This document shows, piece by piece, positions 1 to 8,071 of a stretch of DNA of 64,000 bases (the first letter of the stretch is position 1; each line of letters opens with the position of its first letter). The translations under genes were made by a program, and so were the position numbers. Below the pieces are notes generated by a model. That model did not search any database. It was not told the origin of the DNA and saw only the letters and a program-made list of their open reading frames with translations. The stretch is from Pseudomonas sp. Irchel 3E13 (GTDB lineage Bacteria; Pseudomonadota; Gammaproteobacteria; Pseudomonadales; Pseudomonadaceae), in the NCBI RefSeq assembly GCF_900187455.1, contig NZ_FYDX01000023.1:33133-97132 (forward strand), in the 5' to 3' direction.

Positions 1-402
1 TTGGCGGGCTCAGGCGGTGGCGAAAGGTATTGGGTAACAGGTCCGGGCCGTCCTGCGAGTCGCGATTGGCCGGAGCCAAAGGGACGAGGAGGGGGACAGG
101 GATGAACGACATTCGGAGATGACGCTCGAGGGGGGCGAGCAAGTGTCGGTGTTGCATGGCTAAGACCGTCGCAATACGCATCGGCGATTACCGATGTCGT
201 AGGCGTGGATTAGTGTAAACAGGATTTTTTTATTTTGTATACAGGAAATCGGGTGACGGGCTTTCCGAGGGGCGCTGCTACCCGACGGGTGTAACGGGTG
301 CAGAGCGGGTTCGGCTACAGTGGGCCGTTAAGATCGTTGCCCGCATCAGGCCCCTGGTTCGGGTAACCCAGTGAATTGAAATGTTATGGAGAACGACCGC
401 TC
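1..402. other. Left-edge region without a confident gene
   Basis: I see no convincing complete gene here. On the minus strand an open frame from an ATG at 158 runs off the left edge (about 52 codons), but it has no recognisable motif and an unremarkable ribosome site, so it is not called. Positions 210-246 are AT-rich compared with the rest of the window and carry a short direct repeat described separately, as expected for a promoter region. Confidence 0.4.
214..246. promoter_or_regulatory. Direct repeat TGTA(A/T)ACAGGA, possible operator
   Basis: TGTAAACAGGA (214-224) is repeated as TGTATACAGGA (236-246), 22 bases apart, about two helical turns. The second copy contains the palindromic core TGTATACA, which resembles operators of GntR-family regulators. 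The repeat is seen directly; the operator role is inferred. It could control a gene beyond the left edge or the acetyltransferase to the right. Confidence 0.3.
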
Positions 403-882
403 GTGCACATCCGACTCACCGAAACAAAAGACTGGAGGCTTCTGAAGTACGTCCGTCTCGCCGCGCTTCTTGATGCACCCACCGCATTTGGCGTGAGTCA
501 CCAGACGGCTGCCGCCTACACCGATGAACAGTGGCAAGAGCGTGCGTCTTCGCAGGGAACGCAATTCTGGTTGGCGTTTGACGGCGACGAACCCATTGGC
601 ATGATTGGCGCTGCGATTAGTGACGCGGGGCGCTTTAACCTGATTGGCATGTGGGTCGTGCCCGTGGGTCGGGGTTCAGGAGCGGCGGCGCTATTGGTAG
701 AGGCGGTAAAGTCTCGGGCTCTGGAGCGTGGGTTTGAGCGGGTCTATCTGGACGTCTCGCCGGAAAACGCCAGGGCTGCGAATTTGTATTTGAAGCAGGG
801 TTTTTCGTTTATTGATGAGTGGGAGCCTTTGCACAGTCATCCGCATATCGTGGTGCAGACGATGGTTTGGGCGGGTGATTGA
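403..882 (+). CDS. GNAT-family N-acetyltransferase
   Basis: A 159-residue cytoplasmic protein that should transfer acetyl from acetyl-CoA to an unknown amine. It shows the GNAT layout: a central strand ending in MWVVPVGRGSGAA, matching the acetyl-CoA-binding motif A (R/Q-x-x-G-x-G/A), then YLDVSPENARAANLYLKQGF, the usual motif B where a helix follows the beta-bulge. I chose the GTG at 403 because GGAGA lies ten bases upstream; an in-frame TTG at 376 has no such site. The gene is less GC-rich than the neighbouring operons, hinting at separate acquisition. It stands alone, followed by an exporter remnant. The substrate is not predictable. Confidence 0.8.
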   Translation: MHIRLTETKDWRLLKYVRLAALLDAPTAFGVSHQTAAAYTDEQWQERASSQGTQFWLAFDGDEPIGMIGAAISDAGRFNLIGMWVVPVGRGSGAAALLVEAVKSRALERGFERVYLDVSPENARAANLYLKQGFSFIDEWEPLHSHPHIVVQTMVWAGD

Positions 883-1041
883 ACAGAACTGGTCAGCAGC
901 GTGGGCGATTTTCTGTCAGAACCGCCGAATCGTGACTCGCTTCGACAAGCTCGCAAAAAGTTATGGTGCGATGGTCTCGCTGGCCTGTGTCATGCGGTGT
1001 CTGCGACACCTGTTTTCAAACAGAGCCTAGTGCCGTTACGA

Positions 1042-1167
1042 GCTTCTGGAACCTGGATCGGCGGTTGGCTTGAGCGGAACCCGACAGCGCAGCGCATGCA
1101 GCGCTGGCTGTTTGGGGGATTGCTGATTGGTTTTGCGGCGCGTCTGGCGTTCATGCAGCAGGCTTGA
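1042..1167 (+). pseudogene. C-terminal remnant of a LysE/RhtB-type exporter
   Basis: The last 41 codons of an open frame read WIGGWLERNPTAQRMQRWLF followed by GGLLIGFAARLAF. This is the typical end of LysE/RhtB amino-acid exporters: a polar loop with RNP...Q.W, then the last membrane helix. The upstream part of the frame (from about 901) does not look like the rest of that family, and no start or earlier helices are present, so I read it as a decayed gene end. A strong hairpin follows immediately, as after a real gene. A chance resemblance is possible because the segment is short. Confidence 0.45.
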
Positions 1168-1184
1168 CTGGTCGTGATTCCCAA

Positions 1185-1216
1185 AAATCGAGCGCCGTCG
1201 GTGCGGCGCTCGATTT
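1185..1216. terminator. Strong hairpin, probable terminator
   Basis: AAATCGAGCGCCG (1185-1197) pairs perfectly with CGGCGCTCGATTT (1204-1216) around a six-base loop. The 13-bp stem sits between the exporter remnant (+) and the end of the rhodanese gene (-). The A-rich and T-rich flanks would allow it to work in both directions. Confidence 0.7.
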
Positions 1217-1278
1217 CATTGGTGCAGAAGACTTCCGTCATGCACCTGATGGCCTTGGCGAAACGCATTTCCCTCCAC

Positions 1279-2862
1279 TCAAATCACATAAAACCCGTGA
1301 GTCCCATCCCGCCCCAACTGCTCGACCAGACCAAACTCCCAATCCAGATACCCTTGCATGGCTTCACGCGGGTTATCGGTGCCTTCATACGGCCGGCGAT
1401 AACGGTCACTGCGCGGTACCGCAAGGCTCGTTTCGCCATGTTCCAGCGGACGTTCTTCGGCGATCCAGCGACCCGTGCCGCCTTCCAGCAAGAACACCGG
1501 CTTGCGCGTCAGCGCCTGCAAGTCCACGGCGGCAAAGCGCGCCAGCAGGCTGCTGCCGCAGGTGACCACATACCGCTCAGCCACCGGCAGATTTTCCAGC
1601 GCCTGCGCCAGTTGCGCGCGAATCGCCCAGTGCGCGCCGGGAATATGCCGCTGCACGTAGTTGGCGCTGGTGGTGAAGTCCAATAGCACGGTGTCGCCTT
1701 CGTCCAGCCAGGTCTGCAGTTGCGCGGACTGGATCGACGGCGGCTGGGGCAGGGCTGGCAGCGGTACCTGCCATTCGCCGGTTTCGCTGAAGTCGGCTGC
1801 TTCCAGCCCGTCCAGCACCGCGACCTGCCAGCCCATCTGCGCCAGCCACGAGGCGCTCATGTTGGCGCGTACGCCGTCATCGTCCAGTAGCACGATCCGT
1901 GCGCCGCGCACGCTGGCGCTGTGGTCGGTTTCCTGCACCAGTTGCCCGCCCGGCACCGAGCGGCTGCCCGGCAGGTGGGCCTTGGTGTATTCCTCCGGTG
2001 TGCGTACGTCGAACAGGTAGGTGGTGCGGTTGGTCTCGGCCTGCCAGGCTTGCAGGCCGCCTTTGGACAGACGCGCCACGCCGGCTTTATCGGCCACGGC
2101 GCGGGCACGGCTGGCCGCGCTGGCGCGGGTATCGGCGCTGACGGAAGCGAAGCGCTGCGACTGGCCGTGAGCCAGTTTCTGCCCGGCCAGGGTCCAGCCG
2201 ATGGTGCCGTTGCGCAGGGCTGACACCGGGTTGGGGATGCCGGCGTTCACCAGCGACTGGGTGCCAATGATGCTGCGGGTCCGCCCGGCGCAGTTGACGA
2301 TGACCCGCGTGGCCGGATCCGGCGCCAGTTCGGCGACCCGCAATACCAGCTCAGCACCCGGCACGCTGATGCCGCCCGGGATGCTCATGGTCTGGTATTC
2401 GTCGAAGCGGCGGGCGTCCAGCACCACCACGTCGGCCTTGTCATCCAGCAATTGCTGGACTTCCTCGGCCGCCAGCGACGGCGTGTGGCGCTGGCTTTCG
2501 ACCAGTTCGCCAAAGGCCTTGCTCGGCACGTTGACGTCACGGAACAGTTCGCCGCCAGCGTCGCGCCAGCCGGCGAGGCCGCCTTCGAGCACGGCGACAT
2601 CGGTGTAACCGAGGGCCAGCAGGCGTTCGGCGGCGAGGGCGGCAAGGCCTTCGCCGTCGTCATACACGGTCACCGGCGTGTCGCGCCGGGGCACCCGGGC
2701 ATAGACCTCGATTTCCAGTTTCGACAAAGGAATATTGGCCGCGAAAAGCGGGTGCTCCAAGGCGAAGGGCGCTTCTTCGCGCACATCGATCAGGGCGAGT
2801 TCATGCTTGGCCAGCAAGTGCTGGCGCAGCTCGGCGTAGGAGCGGGTAGTCGCGGTGCTCAT
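1279..2862 (-). CDS. Multi-domain rhodanese (sulfurtransferase)
   Basis: A 527-residue protein made of four rhodanese-like domains, roughly residues 5-105, 125-235, 260-365 and 375-470. Rhodaneses move sulfane sulfur through a persulfide on a catalytic cysteine. Here domain 2 keeps a cysteine loop (CAGRTRS, Cys191) and domain 4 has a cysteine at the same place (VVTCGSS, Cys435). Domains 1 and 3 have aspartates instead (YDDGEG and LDDDGV), so they are probably structural. No signal peptide is seen, so it should be cytoplasmic. Its ATG overlaps the stop of the thiol dioxygenase gene by four bases, so the two are cotranscribed and probably translationally coupled. The P. aeruginosa thiol dioxygenase PA2602 has a rhodanese neighbour too, from memory. 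Confidence 0.88.
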   Translation of the reverse strand: MSTATTRSYAELRQHLLAKHELALIDVREEAPFALEHPLFAANIPLSKLEIEVYARVPRRDTPVTVYDDGEGLAALAAERLLALGYTDVAVLEGGLAGWRDAGGELFRDVNVPSKAFGELVESQRHTPSLAAEEVQQLLDDKADVVVLDARRFDEYQTMSIPGGISVPGAELVLRVAELAPDPATRVIVNCAGRTRSIIGTQSLVNAGIPNPVSALRNGTIGWTLAGQKLAHGQSQRFASVSADTRASAASRARAVADKAGVARLSKGGLQAWQAETNRTTYLFDVRTPEEYTKAHLPGSRSVPGGQLVQETDHSASVRGARIVLLDDDGVRANMSASWLAQMGWQVAVLDGLEAADFSETGEWQVPLPALPQPPSIQSAQLQTWLDEGDTVLLDFTTSANYVQRHIPGAHWAIRAQLAQALENLPVAERYVVTCGSSLLARFAAVDLQALTRKPVFLLEGGTGRWIAEERPLEHGETSLAVPRSDRYRRPYEGTDNPREAMQGYLDWEFGLVEQLGRDGTHGFYVI

Positions 2863-3467
2863 GGGGCGGGGTTCTCTTTGGACAGGTCCCAGATATTGGG
2901 CAAGCGGGTGTTTGAGTAGCCGGAGATAAAGGGCTTTTCACTACCGTCGGCGAGGTAGACGGCCCGTTTTACCGCGCCGATGTTGGCGCCATAAACGTGG
3001 ATGCTGATGGAGACCTGATCGTCATGGGCGTTGCTGACCTGGTGGATGTCGCCGATGCGTGGCGATACCGCTTCCACCTGGCCCGGCGCCAGGCGCACGG
3101 GGTCGCCGGCCGAGATCAGGGCGCCGCTGTCGGTGCGGGCGAAGCCTTGCGAATATTCGGCGCCGCGCAGCATGCCGATCAGGCCCCAGACCCGATGGTC
3201 GTGGATCGGCGTGCTCTGGCCCGGGCCCCAGACGAAGCTGACCACGGAAAAGCGCTGGCGCGAATCGGCATGCAACAGGAACTGTTGGTAACGGGTCGGA
3301 TCGGGTTGCGCCAGCTCCTCCGGCAGCCAGTCGTCGTGAGCGACCAGTTGCTGCAACAGGTTCTGGCCACGGTCGAGAATGGCGGCTTCCTCGGTTTCCT
3401 GGTCGAGCAATTCGGCGAGGTTACCGATGAACTGGCGAAGGCGGTCCAGGCGTAGCGGTTCGGTCAT
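2859..3467 (-). CDS. Cysteine dioxygenase-type thiol dioxygenase, probably 3-mercaptopropionate dioxygenase
   Basis: A 202-residue cupin. It should be a non-heme iron enzyme that adds O2 to a small thiol to give a sulfinate. The iron ligands are visible: His89 and His91 in TPIHDHRVWG, and His142 in GDIHQVSNAH. These positions nearly match the bacterial 3-mercaptopropionate dioxygenases (His90, His92, His142 in P. aeruginosa, from memory), so I prefer that substrate to cysteine. It is the first gene of a two-gene operon with the rhodanese, which fits thiol oxidation and sulfur handling. Its promoter should lie in the 255-base AT-rich divergent region shared with the flavin monooxygenase operon. 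Confidence 0.85.
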   Translation of the reverse strand: MTEPLRLDRLRQFIGNLAELLDQETEEAAILDRGQNLLQQLVAHDDWLPEELAQPDPTRYQQFLLHADSRQRFSVVSFVWGPGQSTPIHDHRVWGLIGMLRGAEYSQGFARTDSGALISAGDPVRLAPGQVEAVSPRIGDIHQVSNAHDDQVSISIHVYGANIGAVKRAVYLADGSEKPFISGYSNTRLPNIWDLSKENPAP

Positions 3468-3537
3468 GATTCAGGGCTCAGGCTGCGGTTTTCGAGAACC
3501 CTAGCAACCGCCAGATGATTCTCAAAATTCAAATTCT

Positions 3538-3651
3538 GCATAAGCTAATATGCGTAAAGAGAATTTTAAAGATCAAATATTATTCTTTATTTTTTATATT
3601 AGCTTATGCCGGAAAAGAATTTCACAACGGAGGAGCTGATCGTTAGCTTAT
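3538..3651. promoter_or_regulatory. Divergent promoter region with a 14-bp inverted repeat and a third half-site
   Basis: GCATAAGCTAATAT (3538-3551) is repeated in perfect inverse as ATATTAGCTTATGC (3596-3609), and the core TTAGCTTAT recurs at 3643-3651. The arms are 44 bases apart in a strikingly AT-rich stretch between the thiol dioxygenase (-) and the SsuD-like monooxygenase (+). Spaced copies like these are typical of an operator array bound by one regulator that controls both directions, but the regulator is unknown. A sulfur-starvation regulator is a reasonable guess. Confidence 0.6.
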
Positions 3652-3722
3652 AAGCGTTCGTTTTGAAGAAAGCGCCTTCTATAACCATCAAGCTTTCTCA
3701 TCCGCCTCAAGGAGCCCCCAGC

Positions 3723-4805
3723 ATGAGCGTTCAATTCATCGGCATGATCGGCCATCGGCTGTCTTCGGAAACCCTCGACGCCAGCGGCCCGATCTTCGAC
3801 AAGGCGTACATCACCCGCTTTGCCCAAGTGCACGAAGACGCCGGTTTCGACCGTCTGCTGGTGGGCTACTGGTCGGATCAGCCGGACGGTTTCCTGGTCA
3901 CCGCACTGGCCGGGCTGTCGACTTCGCGCATCAACTTTCTGCTGGCCCACCGCCCCGGCTTCGTCGCCCCGACCCTGGCCGCGCGCAAGCTGGCGACGCT
4001 GGAACACCTGCTGGATGGCCGCCTGGCGGTGCACGTGATCAGCGGCGGCAACGACGGCGAGCAGCGCAAGGACGGCGACTATCTGGAGCACGACCAGCGC
4101 TACGCCCGCACCGATGAATTCCTCGACGTGGTGCGCAAGGTCTGGACTGCGGAGCAGCCGTTCGACCACCACGGTACGCACTACCAGGCGCAGAACGCCT
4201 TCTCGGCGATCAAGCCGCTGCAGAAACCGCACCTGCCGGTGTACTTCGGCGGCTCGTCGCAGGCGGCGCTGGAAGTGGCCGGCAAGCACGCCGATGTCTT
4301 CGCGCTGTGGGGCGAGTCGCTGGCGCAGACCCGCGAAACCATCGCCGCCGTGCGCGCCGAGGCGGCCCGGCACGGTCGCGAAATCCAGTTCAGCGTGTCG
4401 TTCCGGCCGATCATCGCCGAGACCGAAGACGCCGCCTGGGCCAAGGCCGACGCCATCCTCACCACGGCCCGCCAGCGCCTTGAGCGCTCCGGCCCGGTGA
4501 TCGCCAACAAGCCGCAAAGCGTCGGCGCCCAGCGCCTGCTGGATACCGTCGCCCAGGGCGAGCGGGTCGACGAACGCTTGTGGACCGGCATCGCCGCGCT
4601 GGTTGGCGGCGGGCACAACTCCACCGCGCTGGTGGGCACCGCGGAGCAGGTGGCCGACGCCTTGCTGGCCTACTACGACCTTGGCGTGACCACCTTCCTC
4701 ATTCGCGGTTTCGACCCGGTCAACGACGCCGAGGATTACGGCCGCGAACTGCTGCCGCTGACCCGCGCCAAAGTCGCCGCCCGCGAGGCACAACGCGGCG
4801 CCTGA
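3723..4805 (+). CDS. SsuD-like FMN-dependent monooxygenase (LLM family)
   Basis: A 360-residue luciferase-like monooxygenase close in length and pattern to alkanesulfonate monooxygenase SsuD. Family stretches include FDRLLVGYWSDQPDGF near residue 40, INFLLAHRPGFVAPTLAARK near 75, LAVHVISGGNDGEQRKDGD near 105, YFGGSSQAALEVAGKHADVF near 175, and ALVGTAEQVADALLAYYDLG near 305. Such enzymes use reduced FMN and O2 to split a C-S bond, releasing sulfite and an aldehyde. The start is fixed by AAGGAG at 3709-3714, eight bases before ATG. It begins an operon with the TctBAC transporter. No partner flavin reductase is adjacent; one lies at 11678. The substrate is probably a sulfonate, but this is inference. 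Confidence 0.82.
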   Translation: MSVQFIGMIGHRLSSETLDASGPIFDKAYITRFAQVHEDAGFDRLLVGYWSDQPDGFLVTALAGLSTSRINFLLAHRPGFVAPTLAARKLATLEHLLDGRLAVHVISGGNDGEQRKDGDYLEHDQRYARTDEFLDVVRKVWTAEQPFDHHGTHYQAQNAFSAIKPLQKPHLPVYFGGSSQAALEVAGKHADVFALWGESLAQTRETIAAVRAEAARHGREIQFSVSFRPIIAETEDAAWAKADAILTTARQRLERSGPVIANKPQSVGAQRLLDTVAQGERVDERLWTGIAALVGGGHNSTALVGTAEQVADALLAYYDLGVTTFLIRGFDPVNDAEDYGRELLPLTRAKVAAREAQRGA

Positions 4806-4891
4806 TTGTCTTTCTTTCACGCTGAAACCCACGAGACCGCACGCGCGGATCGTCCGCCACCGTGCCTTGCCAAGGCACCTGGAGATGCTCC

Positions 4892-5377
4892 GTGTCCGAT
4901 GCTCTGCGCACCACTCAAGCGCGATCCCTGCTTCTCGATGCTCGCGAAGTCCTCGCCGGCCTGCTGTTTCTCGGCTTTGGCAGCGCCGGCCTGGTGATCG
5001 GCGGCGACTACGCCACCGGAACCGCCATGCGCATGGGCGCCGGCTATTTTCCCTGGCTGGTGAGCCTGGCCCTGTGCGGATTGGGCGTTGCCCTGCTGGT
5101 GCGCGGGCTGGCGCTGTCCCGCGAGCGGGTGGCGCTCGGCGAGTTGTTCCAGGCGCGGGTGGGCCTGTCCATCGGCGGCAGCGTGGTGGCGTTCGCCTTG
5201 CTCCTGCCGAGCCTTGGCCTCGGGCTTTCGACGCTGTTGATGACCCTGCTCAGTGGCCTGGCCCGGCGCCGCGCCAACCTCGCCGAACTGACCGTGCTCG
5301 GCTGTGTGCTGGGGCTGTTCAGTGTGCTGGTGTTCGCCTACGGGCTCGGCCTGAACCTGCCGGCCTGGCCGGTCTGA
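4892..5377 (+). CDS. Tripartite tricarboxylate transporter, small membrane subunit TctB
   Basis: A 161-residue inner-membrane protein with about four hydrophobic segments, placed directly before a TctA homologue. TctB is the small, poorly conserved subunit of TTT transporters. The sequence MRMGAGYFPWLVSLALCGLG near residue 45 is characteristic (GPGxFP-like motif followed by a helix). I start at GTG 4892 because GGAG lies eight bases upstream. The gap to the monooxygenase (86 bases) holds a small palindrome GTGCCTTG-C-CAAGGCAC at 4862-4878. Nine bases separate it from tctA. Confidence 0.82.
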   Translation: MSDALRTTQARSLLLDAREVLAGLLFLGFGSAGLVIGGDYATGTAMRMGAGYFPWLVSLALCGLGVALLVRGLALSRERVALGELFQARVGLSIGGSVVAFALLLPSLGLGLSTLLMTLLSGLARRRANLAELTVLGCVLGLFSVLVFAYGLGLNLPAWPV

Positions 5378-5386
5378 GGACGGATC

Positions 5387-6889
5387 ATGGAATTGCTCGA
5401 CCACCTCGGTATCGGCCTCGAAGCCGCCTTCACCCTGAACAACCTGCTGTACTGCCTGCTCGGCGTCACCCTCGGCACCCTGGTCGGCGTACTGCCGGGC
5501 CTGGGGCCGGTGGCGACCATCGCCATGCTCTTGCCGATCACCTACGGCCTGACCCCGGCCGCCGCGCTGATCATGCTCTCGGGTATCTATTACGGCGCGC
5601 AGTACGGCGGCTCGACCACGGCGATCCTGGTCAACCTGCCGGGTGAGTCGTCCTCGGTGGTCACCTGCCTCGACGGCCACGCCATGGCCCGCAAGGGCAG
5701 GGCGGGGGCGGCGCTGGCGATCGCCGCCATCGGCTCGTTCATCGCCGGCAGCCTGGCGATCCTGCTGCTGGCCGCCGCGGCCACGCCACTGGCGGAAGTC
5801 GCGCTGAAATTCGGCCCCGCGGAATATTTCTCGCTGATGTTGCTCGGCCTGGTGGCGGCGATCGTGCTGGCCCAGGGCGATGTGCTCAAGGCCGTGGCCA
5901 TGACCCTGCTCGGGTTGCTGCTCGGGTTGGTGGGCACCGACGTCAATTCCGGCGTCGAGCGCTTCACCTTCGACATTCCGGCGTTGAGCGACGGCATCAG
6001 TTTCGTGGTGATTTCCATGGGCATCTTCGGCATCGCCGAAATCATCGCCAACCTCGAACGCGACCACGGCGGCGTGCCGCAGGTGGCGCGGGTCGGCAGC
6101 CTGTTGCCGTCGAAAGAAGACTACCGCCGTAGCTGGAAACCGATCTTGCGCGGCACCGGCCTTGGCGCGCTGCTGGGCGTGCTGCCCGGCGGCGGGGCGA
6201 TGCTCGGCTCGTTCGCCTCGTACATGGTGGAAAAGCGCCTGGCGAAACAGCCCGAGCGCTTCGGCCAGGGCGCCATCGAAGGCGTCGCCGGCCCCGAATC
6301 GGCGAACAACGCCGGTGCGCAGACTTCGTTTATCCCGATGCTGGTACTGGGCCTGCCGTCCAACGCGGTCATGGCGCTGATGGCCGGGGCCATGATGATT
6401 CACGGCATCGTCCCCGGCCCGCAGGTGATCGACGACCGTCCCGAGTTGTTCTGGGGCCTGATCGTCAGCATGTGGATCGGCAACTTGCTGCTGCTGGTGC
6501 TCAACCTGCCACTGGTAGGCATCTGGGTGCGCTTGCTGGCGGTGCCGTATCGCCTGCTGTACCCGTCGATCCTGCTGTTCTGCTGCATCGGCGTGTACAG
6601 CGTCAACAACAGCCTGTTCGACGTGCTGCTCACCGTTGCTTTCGGCCTGCTCGGCTACCTGTTCATCAAGCTGCGCTGCGAGCCGGCGCCGCTGCTGCTG
6701 GGCTACCTGCTCGGCCCGCTGATGGAAGAAAACCTGCGCCGGGCAATGCTGCTCTCGCGGGGCGACCCGACGGTGTTCGTCACCCGTCCGCTGAGCCTGA
6801 CCCTGTTGATCATCTGCGTGCTGGTGGTGGTGCTGATGCTCTCGCCACGGGTTCGCGCCACCCGCCAGGTAGCCTTCAGCGAAGACTGA
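5387..6889 (+). CDS. Tripartite tricarboxylate transporter, large membrane subunit TctA
   Basis: A 500-residue, strongly hydrophobic protein with about 12 membrane segments and the hallmarks of TctA. These include GVLPGLGPVATIAMLLPITY near residue 35, IMLSGIYYGAQYGGSTTAIL near 65, and the internally repeated GVLPGGGAMLGSFASYMVEK near 265. Length matches the family. It should form the ion-driven channel that takes substrate from the periplasmic TctC protein. Known TTT substrates are carboxylates such as citrate, tartrate or aromatic acids. Pairing with an SsuD-like enzyme suggests a sulfonated carboxylate. Confidence 0.92.
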   Translation: MELLDHLGIGLEAAFTLNNLLYCLLGVTLGTLVGVLPGLGPVATIAMLLPITYGLTPAAALIMLSGIYYGAQYGGSTTAILVNLPGESSSVVTCLDGHAMARKGRAGAALAIAAIGSFIAGSLAILLLAAAATPLAEVALKFGPAEYFSLMLLGLVAAIVLAQGDVLKAVAMTLLGLLLGLVGTDVNSGVERFTFDIPALSDGISFVVISMGIFGIAEIIANLERDHGGVPQVARVGSLLPSKEDYRRSWKPILRGTGLGALLGVLPGGGAMLGSFASYMVEKRLAKQPERFGQGAIEGVAGPESANNAGAQTSFIPMLVLGLPSNAVMALMAGAMMIHGIVPGPQVIDDRPELFWGLIVSMWIGNLLLLVLNLPLVGIWVRLLAVPYRLLYPSILLFCCIGVYSVNNSLFDVLLTVAFGLLGYLFIKLRCEPAPLLLGYLLGPLMEENLRRAMLLSRGDPTVFVTRPLSLTLLIICVLVVVLMLSPRVRATRQVAFSED

Positions 6890-6924
6890 ATCCTTCTCCG
6901 ATCCCTCTGTTCCAGGAACCGCCC

Positions 6925-7899
6925 ATGAAACTCGCCAAACCCCTGAAATTCGCCCTGGCCGCCCTGGCCCTGGGCATCACCGGCCTGGCCCAGGCCGACA
7001 ATTACCCGAGCCGCGCCGTGACCCTGATCGTGCCGTTCCCGCCGGGTGGCGCGGCGGACACTGTCGGCCGCTACTATGCCGAGCAACTGTCGGCCTCCCT
7101 CGGCCAGCCGGTGGTGGTCGACAACAAACCGGGCGCCGGCACCGCCATCGCCGCCGAGGCCGTGGCCAAGGCCAAGCCGGACGGCTACACCCTGTCGCTG
7201 GCCACCGCCGGGCAACTGGCGATCCTGCCCAACCTGCAAAAAGACCTGCGCTACGACTGGAAGAAAGACTTCGTGCCGGTCGCCGTCGTCGCCTCGGTGC
7301 CCAACGTGGTCGCGGTCCAGGCCAGCAGCAAGATCGACTCGCTGGCGGGCCTGATCGCCGAGGCCAAGGCCCATCCGGGCGCGCTGAGCTACTCGTCGTG
7401 CGGTAACGGCACGCTGTGCCATTTGTCCGGCGAACTGCTCAAGCACCTCTCCGGCGCCGACCTGCTGCACGTGCCGTACAAAGGCAGCGCGCCGGCGGTG
7501 ACCGGCTTGCTCGGCGGCGAAATCGACGTCGCCGTGGACACCCTGACCGTGCTCGCGCCGCAGATCCAGGCCGGCAAGCTCAAGGGCCTGGTCCTGAGCA
7601 GCGCCGAGCGCTCGCCGTTGCTGCCGAATGTGCCCAGCGCCACCGAAGCCGGGTTGCCGGGGTTCGTTGCTTCCGGCTGGTTCGGCATCGTCCTGCCCAA
7701 GGGCGCGGCGCCGGAACTGGTGCAGAAATTGAGCGGCGCCATCGAGGTCATCGCCAAAGCGCCGCAGACCGCGGAGCGCTTCGGCCAGAACGGCATCAGC
7801 GTCGAACACAGCTCGCCTGAAGGCTTTGCCGAACTGATTGCGCAGGACAACACCCGTTGGGGGGAGGTGATCGAGGCGGGGAAAATCACGTTGGAGTGA
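6925..7899 (+). CDS. Tripartite tricarboxylate transporter, periplasmic binding protein TctC (Bug family)
   Basis: A 324-residue binding protein with a clear signal peptide (MKLAKPLKFALAALALGITG, cleavage near AQA-DN). The mature start YPSRAVTLIVPFPPGGAADT is the Bug/TctC signature, where the PGG loop contacts the carboxylate of the ligand. Further family stretches are PVVVDNKPGAGTAIAAEAVA near 70 and LLHVPYKGSAPAVTGLLGGE near 180. It captures the substrate for TctAB. It is the last gene of the operon and is followed by a REP element. Confidence 0.92.
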   Translation: MKLAKPLKFALAALALGITGLAQADNYPSRAVTLIVPFPPGGAADTVGRYYAEQLSASLGQPVVVDNKPGAGTAIAAEAVAKAKPDGYTLSLATAGQLAILPNLQKDLRYDWKKDFVPVAVVASVPNVVAVQASSKIDSLAGLIAEAKAHPGALSYSSCGNGTLCHLSGELLKHLSGADLLHVPYKGSAPAVTGLLGGEIDVAVDTLTVLAPQIQAGKLKGLVLSSAERSPLLPNVPSATEAGLPGFVASGWFGIVLPKGAAPELVQKLSGAIEVIAKAPQTAERFGQNGISVEHSSPEGFAELIAQDNTRWGEVIEAGKITLE

Positions 7900-7930
7900 G
7901 GTTCAACAGGGGGGCGTCGAGGTGCCTGAT

Positions 7931-7954
7931 ATCGCGAGCAAGCTCGCTCCTACT
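7931..7954. repeat. REP element
   Basis: The palindromic core GCGAGC-AA-GCTCGC, followed by TCCTAC, is the common Pseudomonas REP unit. Matching copies occur near 26.58 kb, 39.40 kb and 46.75 kb. It lies downstream of tctC, where REPs often sit and may stabilise the 3' end of the mRNA. Confidence 0.85.
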
Positions 7955-8071
7955 GTTCAGGCCCTGCGAGGCAGCTTTCACCTTTTCCGAAAACACTTTT
8001 CAGTAAGCCCCCTCTGCCCGCACCTCCATCACCCGGCTACGCTTGCCCTTTTGCGACAGGGTGAAGCACGC

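Noticed and set aside
4862..4878. GTGCCTTG-C-CAAGGCAC palindrome before tctB as a terminator
   Set aside because: The loop is too small for a full hairpin, there is no T-run, and it lies inside an apparent operon; it is only noted with the tctB entry.
4817..6403. Long minus-strand frame of 528 codons opposite tctB/tctA
   Set aside because: It is Gln/His/Arg-rich and repetitive, as shadows of GC-rich genes are, and it lies opposite clear transporter genes with good starts.
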